Shown here piece after piece: positions 16,606 through 24,935 of a DNA stretch of 64,000 bases (its first letter is position 1; the number at the start of each line of letters is the position of its first letter). The translations under genes were made by a program, and so were the position numbers. This DNA is from Rhizobium sp. BK196 (GTDB taxonomy: Bacteria; Pseudomonadota; Alphaproteobacteria; Rhizobiales; Rhizobiaceae), in contig NZ_JACHZB010000002.1 in assembly GCF_014193255.1 (NCBI RefSeq), positions 682,001 through 746,000 of the forward strand, written 5' to 3'. The notes beneath the pieces are model-generated. The model made no database searches. It saw only the letters and a list, made by a program, of their open reading frames with translations, and was not told where the DNA came from.

Positions 16606-17871
16606 TTAGTGCAAAGTATTTGTATCAACCGTCTTTGCGGCTTTCACGTCTATCTTTGCCAAACTGCCATTTGTATCGATCACCAGATCGTATTCGATGC
16701 TCTCTGCGTCTTCCTTGGAAACCATGATCTCGGAGATGGACGGAAGATGTGAGAAGGCATAGCCCATATTTTGACCCAGCAATTGCGTCGGTTTGACGGC
16801 TGGATCATAAATGCTGAGCTTGTAGCCGGCCGTGATCAACTTGTGCGCAAGGTTAAGCTGGGGACTTTCGCGAAGATCGTCGCTCTCCGCCTTGAAGGCC
16901 AGCCCGAGCATGAGGATATTCGCCTTCGGAGCAATATCGCGCGTAACGTAGTCGAAGATGAAGCGCTTATGGGCTTCGTTCGAACGCAGCAATGAATCGA
17001 CCAGGTGATTGAAGGCGCCTACCTCCTCCGAGATATGGGCCAGTGCTCTGACATCCTTCGGAAGGCAGGAGCCGCCGAACGGACCGCCGGGACGCATGTA
17101 GTAGGGCGAGATGTTCAGCTTGGTATCCGAGACGAATATCTTGTGCACGGTCTGCGGGTCGATATCGAGCTGAACGCACACACGCCCAATTTCGTTTGCA
17201 AACGCAACCTTGACGGCGTGCCAGGTGTTGTCGACGAATTTGGTAAATTCGGCTTCGCGGTAACCAGTGACGAACATCGGCGCGTCGATGTTCTTGTAGA
17301 GCTCGGTCATGCGCTCCGAGGGCTGGCCGTTGTGGGTGCCAACAACGATCTTCGGCGGATTGAAGTAATCCTTGATCGCAACGGATTCACGCAGGAATTC
17401 CGGATTATAGACAATTTCTACCGCCTTGGCGAAGTCCTTGCCGAGATGCGCCCTGAAGATCGGCGCGATAAGCCCGTCGATGGATCCCGGCCGGATCGTG
17501 CTGCGGAAAACGACCGTCAGCGGTTTTTCGCGAGAGGCATCTACGCTAAGGGCGATCTGGCGCGAGACCTCTGCGATGAATGTCATATTGTGTGAACCGT
17601 CAGCTGCGCTAGGCGTGCCAACGCAGACGATCGCGAGGTCGCATTCCGAGAGTAATTTGCCTACCTGCGAGACAACCGTCAGTCGATTGTCAGCCAGACC
17701 CATCGCCAGCAGATCGTCAAGTCCCGGCTCGTAGATTGGAGAATGGCCGGAAAGGATGAGTTTTACCTTGTCTTCGTGAGGTTCCACGCCGACGATCGAA
17801 TGACCTTCTTTGAGCAGGCATCCGGCACCTGTGAGGCCGACATAGCCAAGGCCAAAGATTGCAATTTTCAT
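16606..17871 (-). CDS. GDP-mannose 6-dehydrogenase-like nucleotide-sugar dehydrogenase (AlgD type)
   Basis: 421-residue NAD-dependent sugar-nucleotide dehydrogenase. Rossmann start MKIAIFGLGYVGLTGAGCL; catalytic Cys269 in GPFGGSCLPKDVRAL. Several blocks follow AlgD rather than UDP-glucose dehydrogenases: NPEFLRESVAIKDY, NTWHAVKVAFANEIG, LNISPYYMRPGGPFGGSC and GLAFKAESDDLRESP. AlgD uses GDP-mannose and two NAD to make GDP-mannuronic acid, the alginate precursor. The window also encodes the GDP-mannose supply (NoeJ/NoeK-like) and a clearly different UDP-glucose dehydrogenase. Substrate assignment is from motif similarity. A related deoxy- or acetamido-sugar dehydrogenase remains possible because the C-terminal 60 residues diverge from AlgD. 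Confidence 0.85.
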   Translation of the reverse strand: MKIAIFGLGYVGLTGAGCLLKEGHSIVGVEPHEDKVKLILSGHSPIYEPGLDDLLAMGLADNRLTVVSQVGKLLSECDLAIVCVGTPSAADGSHNMTFIAEVSRQIALSVDASREKPLTVVFRSTIRPGSIDGLIAPIFRAHLGKDFAKAVEIVYNPEFLRESVAIKDYFNPPKIVVGTHNGQPSERMTELYKNIDAPMFVTGYREAEFTKFVDNTWHAVKVAFANEIGRVCVQLDIDPQTVHKIFVSDTKLNISPYYMRPGGPFGGSCLPKDVRALAHISEEVGAFNHLVDSLLRSNEAHKRFIFDYVTRDIAPKANILMLGLAFKAESDDLRESPQLNLAHKLITAGYKLSIYDPAVKPTQLLGQNMGYAFSHLPSISEIMVSKEDAESIEYDLVIDTNGSLAKIDVKAAKTVDTNTLH

Positions 17872-18880
17872 TCGCGCGCTCCTGCTGTTTGTGACTTTGC
17901 GGCGATATTCGAAAATTTACATCGATTACGCAACCGCAAAAAAATGAACGTTTCGCCGATGATCAATTTCAATCATGTTTGTATAGGGCATATGACATTT
18001 TCGAAATAGCCGCCATGGGATTTTTTTCGGAAAACCTGGAATCGCTATGCTCATCAATGCTAAAATTCATTTTTTTTCAATGAGATGGCATGCGCCTTTT
18101 CGTTGAGTTGATTTAAATTTTACACGCCTACCTTACCGCTGCGGAGATTTTCGCACGTATCGGGTTCGGTTGCCGAGGCATTTTGCAGCGCAGCAAACAG
18201 GGCTCTCCAGACCTCCGTGGAGATAACCGAGCGAGTCGGAAAAAAGTGGCCTACGCGGTAAAGACCCAAAAAAGGCCGCATGGGGAACAGACGTCTTGAA
18301 AGCAACCTTAGGCTATGTGCGAACAGCGCCCCTCGGGCGGGGTTAAGCTCAAGCCAAGCCGTCGACCGAAGGAATTGAGCTTGGCTTGGAAGGAGGCCGG
18401 ATCAGCGGTAATCGCTCGCGAAAAGTGCGCCCGAAGTCTCATTTACAATTGCCACTTCTTTGACGTCTTGCCTCTGCCTGCCCTCGATTGCCTGCAATTG
18501 CAGCAGCGGAACCCTCTCATTCTGCTGGATAGCGCGACGCCTATTTTCTGAAGTGGAAGAAGGCGGAGATCATCCGTACATTAGTATATATTTGTATTTC
18601 GTCCAGCTTATACGTGATCTCACCGGAAAACGCCCGCCTAATCGCGAGAACCTTCTTATATGACACTATCATGAAAGTATTTCGCCAGCATCGATGGCAT
18701 TAAAGGCCGTATCCGAGCTTGCTACTTTAACGGGAGAATGTGCGTTAAGTATATTCTTCCTAACAGGAATTTAGCTCTTCATCAGGGTTTACAATATATT
18801 AAATATCCCATAATCAATCGGCGAAAGCGAGTAGCGCTTCAATATAAACTAGTTGTTTTTGTTTCAAAGGGAGAATTGTA
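17872..18880. other. One-kilobase divergent intergenic region, partly AT-rich
   Basis: No gene is supported in this stretch between the divergent AlgD-like and RTX genes. Long A/T tracts flank it (around 17930-18120 and 18580-18880), unlike the GC-rich surroundings. A 9-base inverted repeat AAGCCAAGC / GCTTGGCTT lies at 18351-18387. The RTX gene has a clear ribosome-binding site (aaagggag) at its end. Such AT-rich leaders in rhizobia often bind MucR/Ros-type zinc-finger repressors, but no defined operator can be claimed here. Confidence 0.5.
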
Positions 18881-19735
18881 ATGGTCTACGTTCTGGGCTC
18901 CAATTCAGACGACACTCTCAAGGGTTCTGCAGCAGCCGATGAGATTCGTGGCCGAGATGGCTCCGACGTAATTTATTCTGGCAATGGTGGTGACAAGATA
19001 CTCGGCGGTGACGGTGACGATTTCATCACCAGTGGCAGTGGCTGGGATCACGTCTACGGCGGATCCGGCGACGATGCCATCAATTCTGGGCAGGGCGACG
19101 ACGTTGTTTACAGCGGCGACGGCAATGACATCGTTGTCTCGGGCGACGGAAACGACATCGTTTTCGGCGGCACCGGTGCCGACAAGCTCTATGGCGGCGC
19201 AGGCGATGACTACCTGAGCGGCGGCGACGACAACGACATCGTCCGCGGTGGAATCGGCGATGACCGTATCAACGGAGATGCTGGCGACGACCGTGTTTAC
19301 GGCGATGAAGGCAATGACATTGTCCACGGCGGCGCCGGTAATGACTATGTCTATGGTGGCGCCGGCAACGACAAGGTGCTTGGCGATGACGGCAATGACT
19401 TCGTTTACGGCGGCGATGGCGATGACGGCGTCTACGGTGGTGCCGGCAACGATTTCCTATTTGGCGGATCGGGGAACAACTACCTGGTCGGCGGCTCAGG
19501 CCACGATACCTTCGTTTTCGAAAACGGCCAGGATCGCATTGCCGACTTCACCGTGGGTGAGGATAAGCTAAAGTTCGGCGCCTTTGGCGTCAGCCAGTAT
19601 AATTATAACTTCATCCATGATCATATGGCGCAAGTCGGTGCAAATACGGTCATCACCCTTGATCCCGATCATGTGATAACGCTGGAAAACGTTAACATGG
19701 CGGACCTTCATTCTTCCGACTTCCTGTTTGCATAA
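18881..19735 (+). CDS. RTX calcium-binding secreted protein
   Basis: 284-residue protein made almost entirely of RTX nonapeptides (GGxGxDxUx) from about residue 15 to 210, more than 20 copies in register, such as YGGAGDDYLSGGDDND. The C-terminal 70 residues form the usual cap (HDTFVFENGQDRIADFTVG) and end with a hydrophobic DFLFA tail typical of type I secretion signals. There is no N-terminal signal peptide. No catalytic domain is visible, so it may act as a calcium-dependent matrix or polysaccharide-binding protein (inference). It has its own ribosome-binding site and a perfect terminator downstream, so it is a single transcription unit. It is probably exported by the nearby T1SS. Confidence 0.92.
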   Translation: MVYVLGSNSDDTLKGSAAADEIRGRDGSDVIYSGNGGDKILGGDGDDFITSGSGWDHVYGGSGDDAINSGQGDDVVYSGDGNDIVVSGDGNDIVFGGTGADKLYGGAGDDYLSGGDDNDIVRGGIGDDRINGDAGDDRVYGDEGNDIVHGGAGNDYVYGGAGNDKVLGDDGNDFVYGGDGDDGVYGGAGNDFLFGGSGNNYLVGGSGHDTFVFENGQDRIADFTVGEDKLKFGAFGVSQYNYNFIHDHMAQVGANTVITLDPDHVITLENVNMADLHSSDFLFA

Positions 19736-20317
19736 CTCCTGATTGGCACTTCGTGCCAGTTTGTCTGATTGTGCTCAAACTCCTCCGCGAATCTCGTTGA
19801 TATTTGTGGAAGCAGTATTGTGGAGAGGGCGTATCCCCAGGATACGCCCTTTTTTCTTGTGTCACGAGGCGGCTTTTGTCAGTCTTGGTGGCCTCTTACC
19901 AGCGGGGACTGTTGCAGCAGGTTTCGTCGGTGGCATGGACATGGCGTGCGCCGTAACAACCCTAATATCCGGCAGGAGCGTCTCCAGCCATCACGCTGAC
20001 ATATATTTTTTTAAAATGGGGCTGGCGTTCTGGCGTGGAAGGCCCTGTTCCGAACTCCTTGACGGCATAGAGCAAACAATGGAGGATCACGGGAGATGTC
20101 AGCACTGGAAGCCCGTTAGGAACGATCCACCAGATGTCTCGACTTCGCTGCAGGATTCAGGACGCATCACGTTGGTATTCGTCGGGGCAGGAAAACAGCA
20201 TTTTCCGGCACACTGGCTTGCGGGTGTTCGCGCCAGGTCGGAAGCCGGTTTTCAGATCCATTAGGATAGGTTGTGATTCGCTAGGATTTAGGCTCGCGAT
20301 TAAAGTGGAAGCGGTGA
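19736..20317. other. Intergenic gap after RTX gene
   Basis: This 582-base gap contains the terminator at 19827-19855 and otherwise no supported gene. Open frames crossing it run through the terminator and lack ribosome-binding sites. The promoter of the following Wzy-like gene should lie in its last 300 bases, but I cannot identify it. Confidence 0.5.
19827..19855 (+). terminator. Rho-independent terminator of the RTX gene
   Basis: Perfect 10-base-pair stem GGGCGTATCC / GGATACGCCC with a 3-base loop followed by six T residues, about 90 bases after the RTX stop codon. Textbook intrinsic terminator on the plus strand. Confidence 0.95.
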
Positions 20318-21517
20318 ATGGCATTTAGAGTAACCTATGTAGCGTCGTTGATATTGTTGGTGTTCAATATCGGTGGAGCACTGCACTTCTCAGGCAGCAA
20401 TGCGGTTGAAAAGACCTCCTTCTTAATGGCCGCTTTCGCGCTTCTTTTCCGGAAAGGGGCCGATAAGAGCATTATATTCCTTCTTGTCGGAGAGATATTT
20501 CTCGTTTTTATTCTTGCCGCCGCGACCCCTTATAGGGGCTTCAGTTGGTCGATCTTTTTTGCCTCTCTCAATCAAATCATAATTTTGTTTGCGCTACTGG
20601 CAGGCAAAACCGGTTTTCGGGACCAACAAGCGGTTTGGAAGGCGACGGCATATCTGCCTCTCTTATGCGCACTCCTGGGGTTTGCCTATCACTTCACGGG
20701 CATGAAGCCGATGACGGCGGTCGAGTTTGCGACGGGTCTCAACCGGTATTTGGGCTCCTTGTCTGCGGCCGCTTTCACATCGGCGTTGGGAATGTGCGGC
20801 GTCTTTGCGGCGGTGCAGCTCGTCCTGTCGGGTCGTAAAGCTTACGCGATACTGGTTATCGTCGATCTGCTGGTTTTGCTTGCTGCTGGCGGCAGAGCGA
20901 CCCTGGCTGTCTGTGTCGTAGTGACAGGGGCTTCAGTTCTCATCCAGCGAGGGATCGCCATTACGACCAAATTGTCGTTGATTGTTTTAGGCTCGGTAGG
21001 CGGGCTCGCTGTAATGGCGATTTTTTGGAAGAGTTTCGCGACCCGGCTTGCTCAAAGTGGCGATAACGGTCGATTTATCATGTGGGACTATCTGCGGACC
21101 GTCATTGCCGAATTTCCCTATACAGGCATTGGCTTCGGACACCAGTTCTTCATAACGCCTCATGAAGTCGAGATTCTCACCGGTTCTGCTGCTGCCCATA
21201 ATGATTACATTCGGCTGTCGGTCGAGCTTGGCACTCCCGGCATGATCATTTTTTACGTGCTGCTTACTGCTGCAGTTCTCAAAGCCAGCTTCCGGGGCCG
21301 GCGCCCAAACGTCGTCGCGATCTTGGCTTATGCAGGCTTCCTGTTTTTGTCCAACTCCGACAATGCTCTCTCGTCACCGCTGGAGTTTCCTCTCATATTC
21401 TTGGCATTGCTTTCAACGCACGAGAAACCTTATCCGCGAAGGCTCGTCCAGACTCGAAGTTTGCCGCAAATGCAGAGAGGCAGTCGTCCTGCCGCAGCGG
21501 TTTCGCAAGGGGGGTGA
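20318..21517 (+). CDS. Wzy/O-antigen ligase-like membrane protein
   Basis: 399-residue polytopic membrane protein, about 10-12 hydrophobic segments, with the large periplasmic loop and conserved HNDYIRLSVELGTPGMIIFY motif (about residues 293-312) of the O-antigen ligase/polymerase (Wzy_C/WaaL) superfamily. An upstream glycine-bearing segment YTGIGFGHQF near 267 is also typical. The probable role is polymerisation of lipid-linked repeat units at the periplasmic face. The ATG at 20318 follows a GGAAGCGG-like ribosome-binding site. It is followed by an SGNH-hydrolase gene on the same strand. A second protein of this superfamily is encoded at 37372-38823, so one may polymerise and the other ligate or serve another polymer. 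Confidence 0.85.
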   Translation: MAFRVTYVASLILLVFNIGGALHFSGSNAVEKTSFLMAAFALLFRKGADKSIIFLLVGEIFLVFILAAATPYRGFSWSIFFASLNQIIILFALLAGKTGFRDQQAVWKATAYLPLLCALLGFAYHFTGMKPMTAVEFATGLNRYLGSLSAAAFTSALGMCGVFAAVQLVLSGRKAYAILVIVDLLVLLAAGGRATLAVCVVVTGASVLIQRGIAITTKLSLIVLGSVGGLAVMAIFWKSFATRLAQSGDNGRFIMWDYLRTVIAEFPYTGIGFGHQFFITPHEVEILTGSAAAHNDYIRLSVELGTPGMIIFYVLLTAAVLKASFRGRRPNVVAILAYAGFLFLSNSDNALSSPLEFPLIFLALLSTHEKPYPRRLVQTRSLPQMQRGSRPAAAVSQGG

Positions 21518-21824
21518 CGCGGTCGGTCGTGATCGTGCCAATGCGCTTCCTCGCATCCAAGAGATCACGTGTTGCTGGCAAACCACCCCTTGGACGATCA
21601 TGCACAACGGCATGCGAGGAAGATCTCCTAGCCGTGAATGCCGCCGTGCCACTCTTGCCGCGACAATGGACTCGCAAACTTGGGACTCGCAAACCTGCAC
21701 CTTCCTGACAGGAGAGGGTTTTTCGCCTCCCGTCTCGCAGAGGTTTCCGGTCCTCGGTCACAGAAATGTCGAGCTTGCGGTGATCACTCGTGCGGCGATT
21801 AGCCAAGGTAGAAGGTGTTTTGCT
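21518..21824. other. Intergenic gap with inverted and tandem repeat
   Basis: No supported gene. An 11-base perfect inverted repeat (CTTCCTCGCAT at 21546-21556, ATGCGAGGAAG at 21612-21622) and a 15-base tandem duplication (21668-21682 and 21683-21697, one mismatch) are present. The frame of the following SGNH gene is open through this gap, but the gap lacks protein-like sequence. Confidence 0.5.
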
Positions 21825-23315
21825 GTGAATTTGCAATCATATCTTACGTCGATCACTCGCCGCCGCTTTTTGACTGGAACATTGGCGGCAACCGGCGCCT
21901 ATCTCGTTGGAAATTCTCACGCATTGGCGTCATCCTCATCGCGTCCATTACCGCCCCTGCCGCTCAAGACAGGCGCGAAGGTGATGGCGATAGGTCACAG
22001 CTTCGTCGCCAATAGTGGTTACACGGTAATCTATCCTGGAAGCCCGACGCCGCGTATCGATACGGTCACGGCGAACTGGCTCGGGACCATCGGCCCGCTT
22101 CGCAACATAGACAACCGGTTCAATCTCGATTGCTGGTATGATCCCAAAGTTCCGACTGCCGCCGCTCCGACTGCAAGGCTGGCCGGGGCGATATCGGGTC
22201 GTGGCGGGGAGCATATGCCGCAGACTTTGGCGCGACTACCGTGGTGCCTCGAGCGGCAGCCGGACATCGTCCTCCTGGATATTGCAACCAATGATATTGC
22301 CAGCGATAAACTCACTGTGGAGAAGGCTGTCGAGCGTTATGAAGCCTTGTTGAAGCCGCTTCGGGAGGCAGGAATCTGGGTTGTCTGCCTGTTGCCTGTG
22401 GATAGAATTGGCAAGACAAAAGGGACTTGGGCGGCGGAAGATGCTCGGCACGCGCTTAACAGCGGCCTTACCGAATATCTGGTTTCGATTGGCAGCCGCG
22501 AAGGTGTCAGGGTCGTGGACGATCGCGACGTGCTCGCCAAAGCAATTCAGCAAGGTATCGCTATCACCGAAGACGGCGTTCACCTGAATACCGATGGACA
22601 GTGGCTGCGCTATTCCGTGCTGCTTCCGATATTGCGCGATATGGTAATGGAAGGCGACTTCTATAGCCGAGATGTGAAGTTGGCCAACCTCTCGCCTCTT
22701 GGCGGTTTTTCGGGAGGTGCCGGCAAGCGGTCGGGTGTGACAGGCGCTGTCGCCGATGGCCTTGTGGCAAGACGCGGCAGCGGTCAGAACGACACGATCA
22801 TCGGGTCAAAGGAGCCTTTAGCCGACGGCGTCGAGAGGCAGGTATTTACGATCACCCCGGCCGATAATGCCAATGATTCTCGTGTATGTACTTTGACGCT
22901 ATCTTGGGCGGATATGGATTTTGAGAAACTCGGTCTCGTTGAAGGGGATTGGGTCGAGGCAGGGTTGGATTACGAGTTGTCAGCGAGCAATAGCTGGCTC
23001 GGGCTTGAGTTCAGCCTCGAGGCGAACAGCCGTCCCGCGACATGCCGTTATTCAGCGGTCGGCGGCATGGTCGTGCGTCTCAACACCACGCAAGACGGGC
23101 CACGATTGACGACGCCGTTGTCCGGACGGGCAACCATACCGCGGTTTAAATTGCTTGGAACTGATGATGTCGCAGCTCCGGCGGATTATTTCCGGACCTC
23201 ACTGCGGCCAATTCGCCTCCACTGGAACAAGAATGCGACAGAGACGCTCGTCGCGAAATTCTCTCCATTCATCATCCGCAAAAGCACAGATCCTCGCCCT
23301 GCCTGGAATCTGTGA
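21825..23315 (+). CDS. Tat-exported SGNH/GDSL hydrolase
   Basis: Predicted secreted SGNH hydrolase of about 496 residues. The start is set at GTG 21825, preceded by GAAGG 9 bases upstream, because a twin-arginine signal (SITRRRFLTGTLAATGAYLV) follows at once; the frame itself is open back to 21330, but that would bury the signal peptide. SGNH blocks: IGHSFV near residue 57 (Ser), LLDIATNDI near 152 (Asn) and TEDGVHLN near 247 (Asp, His). A C-terminal region of about 200 residues resembles a beta-sandwich carbohydrate-binding domain, though I do not recognise the family. The likely role is deacylation of exported polysaccharide. Tat export implies folding before export. Confidence 0.8.
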   Translation: MNLQSYLTSITRRRFLTGTLAATGAYLVGNSHALASSSSRPLPPLPLKTGAKVMAIGHSFVANSGYTVIYPGSPTPRIDTVTANWLGTIGPLRNIDNRFNLDCWYDPKVPTAAAPTARLAGAISGRGGEHMPQTLARLPWCLERQPDIVLLDIATNDIASDKLTVEKAVERYEALLKPLREAGIWVVCLLPVDRIGKTKGTWAAEDARHALNSGLTEYLVSIGSREGVRVVDDRDVLAKAIQQGIAITEDGVHLNTDGQWLRYSVLLPILRDMVMEGDFYSRDVKLANLSPLGGFSGGAGKRSGVTGAVADGLVARRGSGQNDTIIGSKEPLADGVERQVFTITPADNANDSRVCTLTLSWADMDFEKLGLVEGDWVEAGLDYELSASNSWLGLEFSLEANSRPATCRYSAVGGMVVRLNTTQDGPRLTTPLSGRATIPRFKLLGTDDVAAPADYFRTSLRPIRLHWNKNATETLVAKFSPFIIRKSTDPRPAWNL

Positions 23316-23516
23316 CGTTATCGGTCTTGCGGTGCTGCACGTATGAGATAGTGCTCGGTCTTGCAAGGCCCGCTTGCGCCGGGCAGTGTGACGATGTCGC
23401 AGGTTGCCGTAAGTCCGCTTCGAGAAACCGCTAGCCTCTCGTTTCCGTTACCGTCTGGATAGGGGGCTCAAAATGGAACCCTTTGAAGCCAGTTTTTCGA
23501 AACGAAGTAGCGGATC

Positions 23517-24833
23517 TCACCTTTTCTCTGGTTTTTTGCCGATGGCAAAATAGCCGAATCCATGTTTGGTCACTTCGCTGACGGGATATATGTTCCTGAG
23601 ATCAACGATAATCGGACTTTTCATAACCGTCTTCAGGCGCTTGAGGTCAAGTGCGCGGAACTCATCCCATTCGGTGACGATTACGATCGCGTCGGCATCC
23701 GCGGCGATCTCGTAAGGATCGTTGCCGTAGGTGACGGGGCCGAGCATATCTTTCGCCGCTTCCATGCCCTCAGGATCGTAGGCGTGAACCGTTGCACCGC
23801 CATCCAGCAGAGCCTGGATGATGGTGATCGACGGCGCATCGCGCATGTCGTCGGTATTCGGCTTGAAGGTGAGACCGAGGACGGCAATCTTCTTGCCACG
23901 CACATCGCCATCGCAGGCAGCGATAACCTTGCGGCCCATCGCACGCTTGCGATTGTCGTTAATCGCAACGGTCGTCTCGATCAGGCGTACCGGACTATCG
24001 AAATCCTGCGCGGTCTTGACGAGAGCGAGCGTATCCTTGGGGAAGCATGAACCGCCGTAACCGGGTCCCGCATGCAGGAACTTGTCACCGATGCGCTTAT
24101 CCATGCCGATACCCTTGGCGACCTTCTGGACGTCGGCGCCGATTTTTTCGGAGAGGTCAGCGATCTCATTGATGAAGGTGATCTTCATTGCCAGAAAGGC
24201 GTTTGCAGCATATTTGATGAGTTCAGAGGTACGGCGTTCGCAGAAATAGAGCGGCGCTTCATTGAGGTAAAGCGGGCGGTAGACCTCGCGCATGACCTCG
24301 ATAGCACGCGCATCCTCAGTACCGATCACGATACGGTCGGGACGCTTGAAGTCGGTGATAGCTGCGCCTTCGCGCAGGAATTCCGGATTGGAGACGACCT
24401 CAATATCCTTTTGCGGAAATTCTTCTCGGAAGATCCGTTCGATTTCGTCTCCGGTACCGACGGGTACGGTGGATTTTGTCACGACGACCGTGAAGCCTCT
24501 GACAGCGGCGGCGATCTCTCGCGCCGCTGCATAGACATAGCTCAAGTCCGCGTGGCCGTCTCCACGGCGGGACGGCGTGCCGACAGCGATGAAGACCACG
24601 TCGGCTTCACCGACGGAAGGGGCGAGATTCTTCGAGAAATCGAGGCGGCCAGCGCTGCGATTCTGCTGGATAATGGCTTCGAGGCCAGGCTCGTAAATCG
24701 GCACTTCGCCGGCTTCAAGAGCATTGATCTTGGCTTCAGATTTGTCGACGCAGGTTACATGGTGGCCGAAATCTGCAAAGCAGGCACCGGAAACGAGGCC
24801 AACATAACCCGAACCAATCATCACAATGCGCAT
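23517..24833 (-). CDS. rkpK: UDP-glucose 6-dehydrogenase
   Basis: 438-residue NAD-dependent dehydrogenase converting UDP-glucose to UDP-glucuronic acid, the precursor of glucuronate and galacturonate in rhizobial surface polysaccharides. Rossmann motif MRIVMIGSGYVGLVSGACFA, NPEFLREGAAI near 149 and the catalytic Cys263 in GPGYGGSCFPKDT are typical of bacterial Ugd/RkpK. I chose ATG 24833 because the Rossmann strand starts there and GAAGG precedes it by 7 bases; the frame opens seven codons earlier. It lies downstream of the noeK-noeJ-like pair but behind a terminator, so it probably has separate expression. The symbol follows common rhizobial use and is from motif recognition (exo5 in some R. 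leguminosarum strains). Confidence 0.92.
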   Translation of the reverse strand: MRIVMIGSGYVGLVSGACFADFGHHVTCVDKSEAKINALEAGEVPIYEPGLEAIIQQNRSAGRLDFSKNLAPSVGEADVVFIAVGTPSRRGDGHADLSYVYAAAREIAAAVRGFTVVVTKSTVPVGTGDEIERIFREEFPQKDIEVVSNPEFLREGAAITDFKRPDRIVIGTEDARAIEVMREVYRPLYLNEAPLYFCERRTSELIKYAANAFLAMKITFINEIADLSEKIGADVQKVAKGIGMDKRIGDKFLHAGPGYGGSCFPKDTLALVKTAQDFDSPVRLIETTVAINDNRKRAMGRKVIAACDGDVRGKKIAVLGLTFKPNTDDMRDAPSITIIQALLDGGATVHAYDPEGMEAAKDMLGPVTYGNDPYEIAADADAIVIVTEWDEFRALDLKRLKTVMKSPIIVDLRNIYPVSEVTKHGFGYFAIGKKPEKR

Positions 24834-24851
24834 GGCGTAACCTTCATTCAA

Positions 24852-24884
24852 CAAAAAGTGGTCCGACCATAAAGGCGGACCACT
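24852..24884 (-). terminator. Rho-independent terminator after guanylyltransferase gene
   Basis: Nine-base-pair perfect stem AGTGGTCCG / CGGACCACT (24857-24865 and 24876-24884), followed on the minus strand by TTTTTGTTG. It closes the noeK-noeJ-type operon before the UDP-glucose dehydrogenase gene and overlaps that gene's leader. Confidence 0.85.
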
Positions 24885-24935
24885 ATCCGTTACAGGGGCG
24901 GAGAACCAAGTTCAAGACCGCCCAAAAGCTTAGGT

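Noticed and set aside
5252..17871. Complete alginate biosynthesis operon
   Set aside because: Synthase (Alg8/Alg44), AlgK/AlgE outer-membrane porin and AlgG are not visible; only some alginate-type functions are present.
18315..18551. 78-codon open frame in the AT-rich gap
   Set aside because: No ribosome-binding site, unusual composition and no domain; likely chance.
18930..19490. Repetitive DNA resembling a tandem-repeat or CRISPR-like array
   Set aside because: Units are 27-base codon-phased RTX repeats within a coding frame, with no conserved direct repeats and unique spacers.
19743..20264. 173-codon open frame after the RTX gene
   Set aside because: It runs through a perfect rho-independent terminator and has no start signal.
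21330..21824. N-terminal extension giving a 661-residue SGNH protein
   Set aside because: It overlaps the Wzy-like gene, lacks protein-like sequence, and would place the twin-arginine signal in the middle of the protein; GTG 21825 has a proper ribosome-binding site.
24072..24872. Plus-strand open frame of 266 codons
   Set aside because: Antisense to UDP-glucose dehydrogenase, which carries all family motifs.
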